From Helicobacteraceae bacterium (lineage in GTDB: Bacteria > Campylobacterota > Campylobacteria > Campylobacterales > Sulfurimonadaceae), in the NCBI GenBank assembly GCA_027068615.1, contig JAMOQV010000151.1, positions 1-5,298 on the forward strand: a stretch of 5,298 nt of DNA, in the 5' to 3' direction. The position numbers and the translations under genes are program-made. Under the pieces are notes generated by a model. That model was not told the origin of the DNA and did no database searches. It saw only the letters and a program-made list of their open reading frames with translations. The first letter of the stretch is position 1. Each line of letters opens with the position of its first letter. Below, piece by piece: positions 1 to 5,298 of the stretch.

Positions 1-23
1 TATTGTCGAACTAAGGTTACCAA

Positions 24-272
24 CTACAGATAATAAGCAACGGCAATAGCCGATAAAACAAAAGTTAGCCAAATAGTTGGTATAAATCTATACTTTGATT
101 GAACATTTTTTAAACCCATAAAATGTTCAATCACCAATGCACCTTTAATAAATGTACTTATAAGTAACACACTAACAAGTAGCGAATCTATATATTTTAA
201 ATACCCAAGTAGATAAGCAAATATAGTAAGTACAATTAATACAATCCAAATAATTTCTAAAGTTTTTTTCAT
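24..272 (-). CDS. norF: NorF, small subunit IV-like membrane protein
   Basis: This 82-residue protein has three predicted membrane helices (about 7-24, 30-50 and 62-82) and the FIKGALVIEHFMGLK segment (41-55), which resembles the prokaryotic cytochrome c oxidase subunit IV family (CoxD/CyoD-like; K, H and F-M-x-L-K pattern). In cNOR clusters a protein of this size and type next to norE is NorF, which with NorE supports full NO reductase activity in denitrifiers; the mechanism is unknown. The ATG at 272 begins three bases after the norE stop, with AAGG just upstream (AGG at 279-281) overlapping the end of norE. It is the last gene visible on this strand. The family call rests on a short, poorly conserved sequence and on position, so it is less certain than the others. 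Confidence 0.82.
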   Translation of the reverse strand: MKKTLEIIWIVLIVLTIFAYLLGYLKYIDSLLVSVLLISTFIKGALVIEHFMGLKNVQSKYRFIPTIWLTFVLSAIAVAYYL

Positions 273-275
273 AAT

Positions 276-875
276 CTACCTTATAATATAAATCAATGGA
301 AACAAAACAATCCATAGTAAATCAACCATATGCCAGTAAGATGCACCCGATTCTATACCTCTTGTATCTTCTGGTGTATAGCCAAATCTTCTTGTTTTTT
401 GAAAGATATTGAAAAGTATGATTGAACCTAACATAACATGCATAAAATGAAAACCTGTTAAAAGCAGATAAAACATAAAAAACTTGTTTGTACTTAGATT
501 TATACCCTCACCAAATATATGTGAAAATTCAAATATCTTTATAACAAGAAAAGAAGCTCCACACATAAGAGCAAAGATTAGCCATTTTGAAGCTTTTTTG
601 TTAAACTCTTCATAATTTTCTTGTGTCATATTTGTAACATTTTGAACTGCTTTTGCTACAAAATAACTACTTGTTATAAGGATGATAGTGTTTATAAAAC
701 CAGAAGTTTGATTTAGCATCAGTTGTGATTGGTTAAAAAGCTCCACATCACCCCTTCTTGAAAAAGCATAACCTAAAAAAAGCATAGCAAATGTTATAAG
801 TTCTATATAGATTATAATCCAAACTCCAAAATCCCCTGGTGGATACTTCTCTTTTGTAAGTGCTATATCTGACAT
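276..875 (-). CDS. norE: NorE, cytochrome c oxidase subunit III-like membrane protein
   Basis: This 199-residue protein belongs to the cytochrome oxidase subunit III family in its short five-helix form (helices about 17-37, 58-80, 97-117, 131-157 and 180-198), lacking the first two helices of long subunit III. Family marks are visible: E25 in the first helix (counterpart of the carbodiimide-binding glutamate of mitochondrial subunit III), E116 in KIFEFSHI, TGFHFMHVMLGS (140-151) and YWHMVDLLW (180-188). In known denitrifiers NorE is not part of the purified NorCB core but its loss lowers NOR activity; its exact role is unsettled. The ATG at 875 follows the norQ stop by one base, with AGGA (881-884) inside the norQ 3' end. 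Subunit III of a true oxidase is the alternative, but no subunit I or II gene is present and norF follows, so NorE is preferred. Confidence 0.9.
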   Translation of the reverse strand: MSDIALTKEKYPPGDFGVWIIIYIELITFAMLFLGYAFSRRGDVELFNQSQLMLNQTSGFINTIILITSSYFVAKAVQNVTNMTQENYEEFNKKASKWLIFALMCGASFLVIKIFEFSHIFGEGINLSTNKFFMFYLLLTGFHFMHVMLGSIILFNIFQKTRRFGYTPEDTRGIESGASYWHMVDLLWIVLFPLIYIIR

Positions 876-876
876 C

Positions 877-1659
877 TTAATCCTTTGAAAAATGTAGTGT
901 TATAAACTTCTCAAGCACTTCTAAAACATCATCTTCATCACTTAAAGACTCAACGATAGAGTGCATACAAGCTTGATAAGGGTTAAACCCTTTAATTATA
1001 AGTTTAGCAGAATATATAAGAAGTCTAGTAGATACTGCTTCTTGTATATCGGTATCATCAAGGTTACGAATATCTTGTGCAATATCAACTAGCTTTTGTG
1101 CTGTATCTGCATCAACTCCACTCTCTTTTATGATAACCTCTTTTTCTAACTCTGGTTTAGGATAATCAAAACTTAAAGAGATAAATCTTTGTTTTGTACT
1201 TGGTTTCATCCCTTTTAGTACATTTTGATACCCAGGATTATATGATACAACCAACATAAAATCTGGATGAGCTTCTATCAACTCCCCAGTTCTATCTATG
1301 GGTAAAACTCTACGATAATCAGCAAGAGAGTGAAGAACAACAGTTGTATCTTTTCTAGCTTCTATAATCTCATCAAGGTAGCAGATGCCACCATTTCTTA
1401 CAGCTTTTGTAAGTGGTCCATCTTGCCAGTAAGTCCCTTTTTCATCTATAAGGTGGCGACCAAGTAAATCAGCAGCACTTAAGTCATCATGACAAACAAC
1501 AGTATAAACATCCCTGCCAAGCTCCTCACCCATCGCCTCTATAAATCTAGTCTTCCCACATCCTGTTGGACCTTTTATAAGTATGGGTAAGTTCATACTA
1601 GCAGCTGCTTTAAAAAGTTCAACTTCGTTTGATTGTGCTAAATAGTAAGTTTTTGACAT
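877..1659 (-). CDS. norQ: NorQ, MoxR-family AAA+ ATPase for cNOR maturation
   Basis: NorQ (also called NirQ, or CbbQ in the carboxylase context) is a cytoplasmic ATPase that forms ring oligomers and works with the von Willebrand protein NorD to activate cNOR, probably by remodelling NorB so FeB can be inserted. The 260-residue protein shows Walker A GPTGCGKT (30-37), Walker B ICYLDE (92-97, with D96 and E97), a sensor-1 asparagine in SYNP (N141), a likely arginine finger (R158 in STKQRFISL) and a sensor-2 arginine in STRLLI (R212). The C-terminal part (about 170-260) fits the CbbQ/NirQ/NorQ lid domain. The length is usual for the family. The ATG at 1659 has GAGGA (1665-1669) five bases upstream, in a 12-base gap after norD. 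Its 3' end supplies the ribosome binding site for norE. The norD neighbour identifies it as NorQ and not a generic MoxR. Confidence 0.95.
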   Translation of the reverse strand: MSKTYYLAQSNEVELFKAAASMNLPILIKGPTGCGKTRFIEAMGEELGRDVYTVVCHDDLSAADLLGRHLIDEKGTYWQDGPLTKAVRNGGICYLDEIIEARKDTTVVLHSLADYRRVLPIDRTGELIEAHPDFMLVVSYNPGYQNVLKGMKPSTKQRFISLSFDYPKPELEKEVIIKESGVDADTAQKLVDIAQDIRNLDDTDIQEAVSTRLLIYSAKLIIKGFNPYQACMHSIVESLSDEDDVLEVLEKFITLHFSKD

Positions 1660-1671
1660 ATTTTTCCTCTT

Positions 1672-3432
1672 TTATTTTGTTAAGTTTATATATACTTCTG
1701 GTAAAACTTTTGGTAACTTTTGCCCATCTCTAACGATAGCATAACCATCTTTACCAAAAAGATAGTTAAGATACTCTTTAGCATCTGTATCTATCGTTAT
1801 ACAAAATGGTGTTATACCATCTTTTTTTACCTCTAGTATCGCTTTTTTAGTATCTTCTATACCATATCTACCATCATATCTATCTTCATCATTTGGTTTT
1901 CCATCACTTATGATAAGTAGTAGTTTATTTGCATTTTTTTGTTTTTTAAGTATCTTTGCAGATTCTCTTATACCTGCACCTAGTCTTGTATAGTATTGGG
2001 GTTTCATACTATTTATACGACCGCGGATTAGGTCTGAATAACCCTCTTCAAAATTTTTGATTATATTAAAATAAACTTTTTTATTTTGAAGAGATGAAAA
2101 AGAGTAAAGTGCAAAATCATCTTTTAACTTTTGAAGTGCCTCACTAAAAACCATAAGTGAATCTTTTATAATATCGATAACCCTTACATCTTGAGTGATG
2201 CCCATCTCAGTTGAGAGTGAAACATCTGCTAGTATAAGTGTTGCCATATCTCTTGTTTTTTTCTCAAAAGTTGTAAAAAATCTTTGATGATGCATAGATT
2301 TGTTCTGATGACTTGTGTATTCTATCCAAGTATCTAGGTTTATCTCATCGCCATAAGGTAGATGGGTATTTTTAATCCTATCTAACTCTAGTAAATCAAG
2401 CTCATTTTGAATTTTTCTAACTGTTTTTTTCAATCTTTGTGGAAGTTTTATAGGCTCTATATTTATAGTGATTTGTGGTTTTATCCTTACAAATCTTGAC
2501 AAATATGCATCCTTTTTATAATCCCACTCATCTAAAAAATGCCCACTACCAAGTGGATAGATTTCGGTAATATCTGGTTTTAAATCTAAATCCATCTTTA
2601 TACGAGAAGATAAATTTGCCTGTTTTTGACCCAAAGTTATCTCATCTAAATCTTGAGCATGGTAAAGTGCATCTTCATCAAAACTATCATCTTCAGTTCT
2701 GTCTATATTTATCTGCTCAAAGATGCTCATAAGTGATTCGGGTAAAAAAGCAAAAAAACCATCAGTTTCCCTTTTATCATCAGATTGATTTGCTTGTTTT
2801 TTCATCTTTAGCTCATCAACTTTTTCCTCATTATCTTCTCTTATTGGCTCTTCATCACCTAAGTTTTTTTCAAAATTATCTGCTAAAGCTGGGTATATCC
2901 ATAAAGGGTTAGGATACTCATCTTGTGATTCTATCTCAGATAACTGCTCAAAAGTTTGACTAAGATATGTAGTACTTTTTTCATAAAAATTTTTAAATCC
3001 ATTATATCTGTTTATAATGTATTTAGAAGCTTTTATATTTTCCTCTTTTACATTTGAGTTATTTATATCTACTTTAGATGCCACAGCTATAAGCCAGTAG
3101 TAATGCATCTCATTTTGTTCTTTTGTATCAAAGTATGCAAATGATTCTGGAAGATAGATAGATTTTTCATCTTGCCATGAGAGATAAAACTCTTTACCTA
3201 AAAAAGAGATTTTTTCTAAAAGTGTTCTTGAAACTTCTAGTTTTCTTTTATCTGTTATCTGTAAGTCTTTACCTTTTTCACCACCTAAAAGGTGGTAAAA
3301 AATGTTTAGTTGCTTATGTATATCTGAAAAGTAAACCCTTTGATCATCATGGAATTTATGTACCTTTTTGGTAAGGTACTTATCCCAAATTCGACCGATG
3401 CTCTCTTCAAATTCAAGCCAATAGTTTATCAT
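1672..3432 (-). CDS. norD: NorD, von Willebrand A-domain cNOR activation protein
   Basis: NorD is a cytoplasmic accessory protein needed for active cNOR; with the NorQ ATPase it is thought to help insert the non-heme iron FeB into NorB. The 586-residue protein has a poorly conserved, mostly helical N-terminal part (1-185), a highly charged low-complexity linker (about 186-265, rich in D, E and K), a segment with GSGHFLDEWDY (295-305) typical of NorD, and a C-terminal von Willebrand A domain (about 395-586). The metal-ion-dependent adhesion site looks complete: D403-x-S405-x-S407, T482, and D510 in ISDGKPND. The length is close to, or slightly below, that of proteobacterial NorD. The gene begins two bases after the norB stop with no good ribosome binding site (only a GAAGAAG tract about ten bases upstream), so it probably depends on translation from norB. 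It is more AT-rich by eye than norB. Here it precedes norQ, the reverse of the classic order. Confidence 0.93.
   Translation of the reverse strand: MINYWLEFEESIGRIWDKYLTKKVHKFHDDQRVYFSDIHKQLNIFYHLLGGEKGKDLQITDKRKLEVSRTLLEKISFLGKEFYLSWQDEKSIYLPESFAYFDTKEQNEMHYYWLIAVASKVDINNSNVKEENIKASKYIINRYNGFKNFYEKSTTYLSQTFEQLSEIESQDEYPNPLWIYPALADNFEKNLGDEEPIREDNEEKVDELKMKKQANQSDDKRETDGFFAFLPESLMSIFEQINIDRTEDDSFDEDALYHAQDLDEITLGQKQANLSSRIKMDLDLKPDITEIYPLGSGHFLDEWDYKKDAYLSRFVRIKPQITINIEPIKLPQRLKKTVRKIQNELDLLELDRIKNTHLPYGDEINLDTWIEYTSHQNKSMHHQRFFTTFEKKTRDMATLILADVSLSTEMGITQDVRVIDIIKDSLMVFSEALQKLKDDFALYSFSSLQNKKVYFNIIKNFEEGYSDLIRGRINSMKPQYYTRLGAGIRESAKILKKQKNANKLLLIISDGKPNDEDRYDGRYGIEDTKKAILEVKKDGITPFCITIDTDAKEYLNYLFGKDGYAIVRDGQKLPKVLPEVYINLTK
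3280..3296 (-). other. Perfect 7-bp hairpin early in norD (codons 46-51)
   Basis: ACCACCT and AGGTGGT pair perfectly around a three-base loop, 137-153 bases into norD, in the codons for YHLLGG. The stem is fairly GC-rich for this AT-rich gene and would be the stronger of the two hairpins near the norB/norD junction. It lacks a following T tract in the direction of norD transcription (GAAAAAGG follows), so I do not call a terminator. A role in message stability is inference only. Confidence 0.35.
3360..3379 (-). other. Perfect 7-bp hairpin early in norD (codons 18-25)
   Basis: GTACCTT and AAGGTAC form a perfect seven-base stem around a six-base loop, 54-73 bases into norD. It codes for ordinary residues (KYLTKKVH), so it may be chance. 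No run of T follows on either strand, so it is not a factor-independent terminator. It could slow ribosomes or stop 3' exonucleases behind the norCB part of the message; that role is speculative. Confidence 0.3.
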
Positions 3433-3434
3433 AC

Positions 3435-4805
3435 TTATTTAGCTTCTTCTTCTACAAAAAAACTATAAACATAAGTCATTAAACCAGCAAATACTAAAAG
3501 ACCAAATCCAAGACGGATAGTATATATACCTGTCATAGAAGCTTGTGATTCCATAAATGACACAAGGTCAGTTCCAACTCTTTGATCCATTATTTGAGTG
3601 ATACCAGCTACAGTAAGTGCTAAAGTAAGACCTACCATACCGATATTTAACATCCAAAATGATGTTAATTCTACTTTTTGTGCTTTTTTAGAGTTTCCAT
3701 GAGGGCGACCTCTAAGGATTGGCATAGCATAAGAGATAACAGTAAAAACAATCATAACATAAGCACCATAAAAAGAAAGGTGTCCGTGTGCTGCTGTAAG
3801 TTGAGTACCATGTGTGTACATATTAACAGGCGCAAGTGTGTGCATAAATCCCCAAACACCAGCTCCTAAAAAGCCCATCACTGCTGTACCTTTAGCCCAA
3901 GTAAGAGCTATCTCATTTTCATGTTGAATTTTTCTCTCTCTTGCCATAGTGTATGCAAAAAGAATCATTAAGAAAAATGGTAATGGCTCAACTGCTGATG
4001 ATAACGAACCTATCCATAACCAGTATTCAGGTGCACCCATATAGAAGAAGTGGTGTCCTGTTCCTAAGATACCAGATAACATAGTCATAGCAATGATTAA
4101 GTATAACCATTTATCGATATGCTCTCTATCCACACCAGTAGTTTTAATAAGAACAAATGCCAATATAGCACCAAGAATTAATTCCCAAGTAGCTTCAACC
4201 CAAAGGTGAACTGTAAACCACCAGAAAAATTTATCTGCTACTAAGTTATCAGGAACATAAAAAGCAAACAAGAAGAAAACTGCTAAACCTAAAAGACCAG
4301 TAAGAAGTACAGTCGTGATAACAGTTTTTCTACCTTTAAGTACAGTCATACCAACATTAAAGATATATGATAATGCAACGATAACTATACCAACTTTTGT
4401 AGGTAATGGTTGTTCTAAGAACTCTCTACCCATAGTTGGAAGAAGTTCATTAAAAGTTATCTCTGTTAAAGTAGCATAAGGAACAAAAAGGTAACCTAAG
4501 ATTGTAGCTACACCAGCAGCTAAAAATATCCAAAAAGTGATAATTGCTAACTTAGGATTCCAAAGCTCTCTTTGTGTCTCTTCAGGAATTAGGTAGTAAG
4601 TAGCACCCATAAAACCATTTAAAAGCAATACTATTAAAAGGTTAGTATGAACCATTCTTAAAACATTAAAAGGGATTAATGGAAATAAAAAATCACCATA
4701 AATATATTGAATCCCCATAAGTAAACCAAAAAGAATTTCTCCAGCAAGAAGAGTTAATGCAAAGATAAAATACGGCTTTGCTACCGCTTGAGAAGTGTAT
4801 TTCAT
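3435..4805 (-). CDS. norB: Nitric oxide reductase subunit B (catalytic, heme b/b3-FeB)
   Basis: This is the catalytic subunit of cNOR, a roughly 12-helix inner-membrane protein of the heme-copper oxidase superfamily that reduces two NO to N2O at a heme b3/non-heme iron centre. Counting from the ATG at 4805 (456 residues), all expected ligands are present: H53 and H342 for heme b, H340 for heme b3, and H200, H251, H252 and E204 for FeB. The conserved glutamates E208 and E273 are also there. Each sits exactly seven positions before its P. aeruginosa NorB counterpart as I remember that numbering. Signature stretches include VHLWVE (199-204), GTGHH (248-252) and the TAAHGH motif (337-342). An upstream in-frame ATG at 4838 would add 11 residues (starting MATNNRR) and overlap norC; I reject it because AGGAG at 4811-4815 sits five bases before the ATG at 4805 and the known family N-terminus (SQAVAKPY) follows directly. 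The frame looks intact and functional. Confidence 0.97.
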   Translation of the reverse strand: MKYTSQAVAKPYFIFALTLLAGEILFGLLMGIQYIYGDFLFPLIPFNVLRMVHTNLLIVLLLNGFMGATYYLIPEETQRELWNPKLAIITFWIFLAAGVATILGYLFVPYATLTEITFNELLPTMGREFLEQPLPTKVGIVIVALSYIFNVGMTVLKGRKTVITTVLLTGLLGLAVFFLFAFYVPDNLVADKFFWWFTVHLWVEATWELILGAILAFVLIKTTGVDREHIDKWLYLIIAMTMLSGILGTGHHFFYMGAPEYWLWIGSLSSAVEPLPFFLMILFAYTMARERKIQHENEIALTWAKGTAVMGFLGAGVWGFMHTLAPVNMYTHGTQLTAAHGHLSFYGAYVMIVFTVISYAMPILRGRPHGNSKKAQKVELTSFWMLNIGMVGLTLALTVAGITQIMDQRVGTDLVSFMESQASMTGIYTIRLGFGLLVFAGLMTYVYSFFVEEEAK

Positions 4806-4810
4806 ATTAT

Positions 4811-4815
4811 CTCCT
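4811..4815 (-). promoter_or_regulatory. Ribosome binding site that fixes the norB start
   Basis: Read on the minus strand this is AGGAG, five bases before the ATG at 4805, and it overlaps the norC stop codon (TAG, 4816-4814). A ribosome finishing norC would end on top of this site, which fits coupled translation of NorC and NorB in equal amounts. It favours the ATG at 4805 over the in-frame ATG at 4838. Confidence 0.85.
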
Positions 4816-5260
4816 ATCCTTCTATTGTTGGTGGCCATTCATTGGCATCTACTTCTGAAGTCCAAATCAAGAAATCAGCAAGATTATTTACTTCATCAGT
4901 TGTTAAATTAAACTGAGGCATCTTTCTTCTGTTTGGCTCATTTAAAGGTTGTGCAGCCATCCAACCCTGCATATAAGCTTTAAAAGATGCTTCATCAGCA
5001 CCTCCTCTTCTTTGAAACACATTTTTTAGTTCAGGTGCATAGTATGCTCCCTCACCTACAAGTGTGTGACAACCAACACAGTCATTTTTCTCCCAAATCT
5101 TCTTACCTGCCACAACAGATGGAGTCATATTAACTTCATTTGATCGTTTAGGTATTTGATGTACCGTGTCAAAAGTAAGTGCTATAAATATCAAAAGTGC
5201 AAATGTACCACCACCGTAGTAGATATTTTTAGCCATACTTTTCGTTATACGTTCAGTCAT
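4814..5260 (-). CDS. norC: Nitric oxide reductase subunit C (membrane-anchored cytochrome c)
   Basis: This is the electron-entry subunit of cNOR: a c-type cytochrome on the periplasmic face that takes electrons from soluble cytochrome c or a similar donor and passes them to heme b of NorB. The 148-residue protein has one uncleaved N-terminal membrane anchor (about residues 13-32), then a periplasmic domain with the heme motif CVGCH at 61-65. M114 in RRKMPQF is the expected distal heme ligand. The GEGAYYAPEL stretch after the heme site and the WPP near the C-terminus are typical of NorC, and the length matches the usual 146-150 residues. The ATG at 5260 has an AGGA ribosome binding site (5267-5270) six bases upstream. 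It is the first gene of the cluster, and norB follows after eight bases. A separate NorC makes this a cytochrome c-dependent enzyme, not the quinol-dependent single-chain qNOR. Confidence 0.97.
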   Translation of the reverse strand: MTERITKSMAKNIYYGGGTFALLIFIALTFDTVHQIPKRSNEVNMTPSVVAGKKIWEKNDCVGCHTLVGEGAYYAPELKNVFQRRGGADEASFKAYMQGWMAAQPLNEPNRRKMPQFNLTTDEVNNLADFLIWTSEVDANEWPPTIEG

Positions 5261-5280
5261 GAATAATCCTTTTTCAAATT

Positions 5281-5294
5281 CTACTTATGAGTAG
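5281..5294. repeat. Short inverted repeat in the norC leader (CTACT-N4-AGTAG)
   Basis: Five-base arms CTACT and AGTAG flank four bases (TATG), ending 20 bases before the norC start codon. The 5-4-5 spacing is that of CRP/FNR-family operators, but the arms match neither the FNR (TTGAT/ATCAA) nor the TTAAC/GTTAA type consensus. It may be an operator, a small leader hairpin, or chance. The window ends four bases further on, so the promoter cannot be placed relative to it. Confidence 0.2.
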
Positions 5295-5298
5295 TAAT

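Noticed and set aside
1..23. Possible terminator after norF
   Set aside because: Only 23 bases are visible. There is a short GGTTACC near-palindrome but no stable stem followed by a T tract, so the operon may continue past the window.
2..48. Plus-strand frame open from the left edge, reading IVELRLPTTDNKQRQ then stop
   Set aside because: It could be the C-terminal end of a convergent gene overlapping the 3' end of norF by 25 bases, and the residues look plausible for a protein. Only 15 codons are visible and I cannot assign a family, so I do not annotate it. The sequence to the left would settle it.
276..875. Subunit III of a heme-copper oxygen reductase
   Set aside because: The family match is real, but no oxidase subunit I or II is present and the gene sits between norQ and norF, so NorE is the better call.
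3177..3374. 65-codon open frame on the plus strand inside norD
   Set aside because: It lies wholly antisense to a well-supported norD, has no recognisable domain, and is the kind of frame expected opposite an AT-rich, Lys-rich gene.
3678..3869. 63-codon open frame on the plus strand inside norB
   Set aside because: It is antisense to the most conserved part of norB, including heme-ligand codons. Its Cys/Ser/Arg-rich product has no protein-like features.
3435..4805. Quinol-dependent NOR (qNOR) or an oxygen-reducing oxidase
   Set aside because: There is no fused N-terminal cytochrome-like extension, a separate norC lies directly upstream, and FeB-site glutamate E204 is present, which marks NO reductase and not a copper-containing oxidase.

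Overview
The window holds a complete, single-strand gene cluster for a cytochrome c-dependent nitric oxide reductase (cNOR), the step of denitrification and NO detoxification that reduces 2 NO to N2O. All six genes lie on the minus strand and read right to left: norC (5260-4814), norB (4805-3435), norD (3432-1672), norQ (1659-877), norE (875-276) and norF (272-24). Gaps between genes are 2 to 12 bases, or 1 to 3 bases at the norQ/norE and norE/norF junctions, so the whole set is very likely one operon. The promoter would lie beyond the right edge, because only 38 bases upstream of norC are visible. No terminator is seen in the 23 bases after norF.

The DNA is AT-rich, with Lys/Ile-rich proteins, A/T-ending codons and AAGGA-type ribosome binding sites in A-rich leaders. 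This suggests a denitrifying Campylobacterota bacterium (Sulfurimonas, Sulfurovum or Arcobacter type). That is an inference from style, not a database match. NorC and NorB are strongly conserved and, from memory, resemble the Pseudomonas proteins closely; every NorB metal ligand falls at the P. aeruginosa position minus 7.

NorC (membrane-anchored cytochrome c) passes electrons to NorB (heme b, heme b3 and non-heme FeB). NorQ (MoxR-type AAA+ ATPase) and NorD (von Willebrand A domain with an intact metal-binding motif) form the chaperone pair thought to insert FeB or otherwise mature the enzyme. NorE (cytochrome oxidase subunit III-like) and NorF (subunit IV-like) are small membrane proteins associated with full NOR activity.

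I do not see a new system here. The points worth a second look are the gene order C-B-D-Q-E-F, which differs from the classic C-B-Q-D-E-F and looks like Pseudomonas norCBD joined to nirQOP; a norB/norD junction with no good ribosome binding site and two perfect hairpins early in norD; a norB start that should be placed 11 codons downstream of the longest reading frame; and a small inverted repeat ahead of norC.
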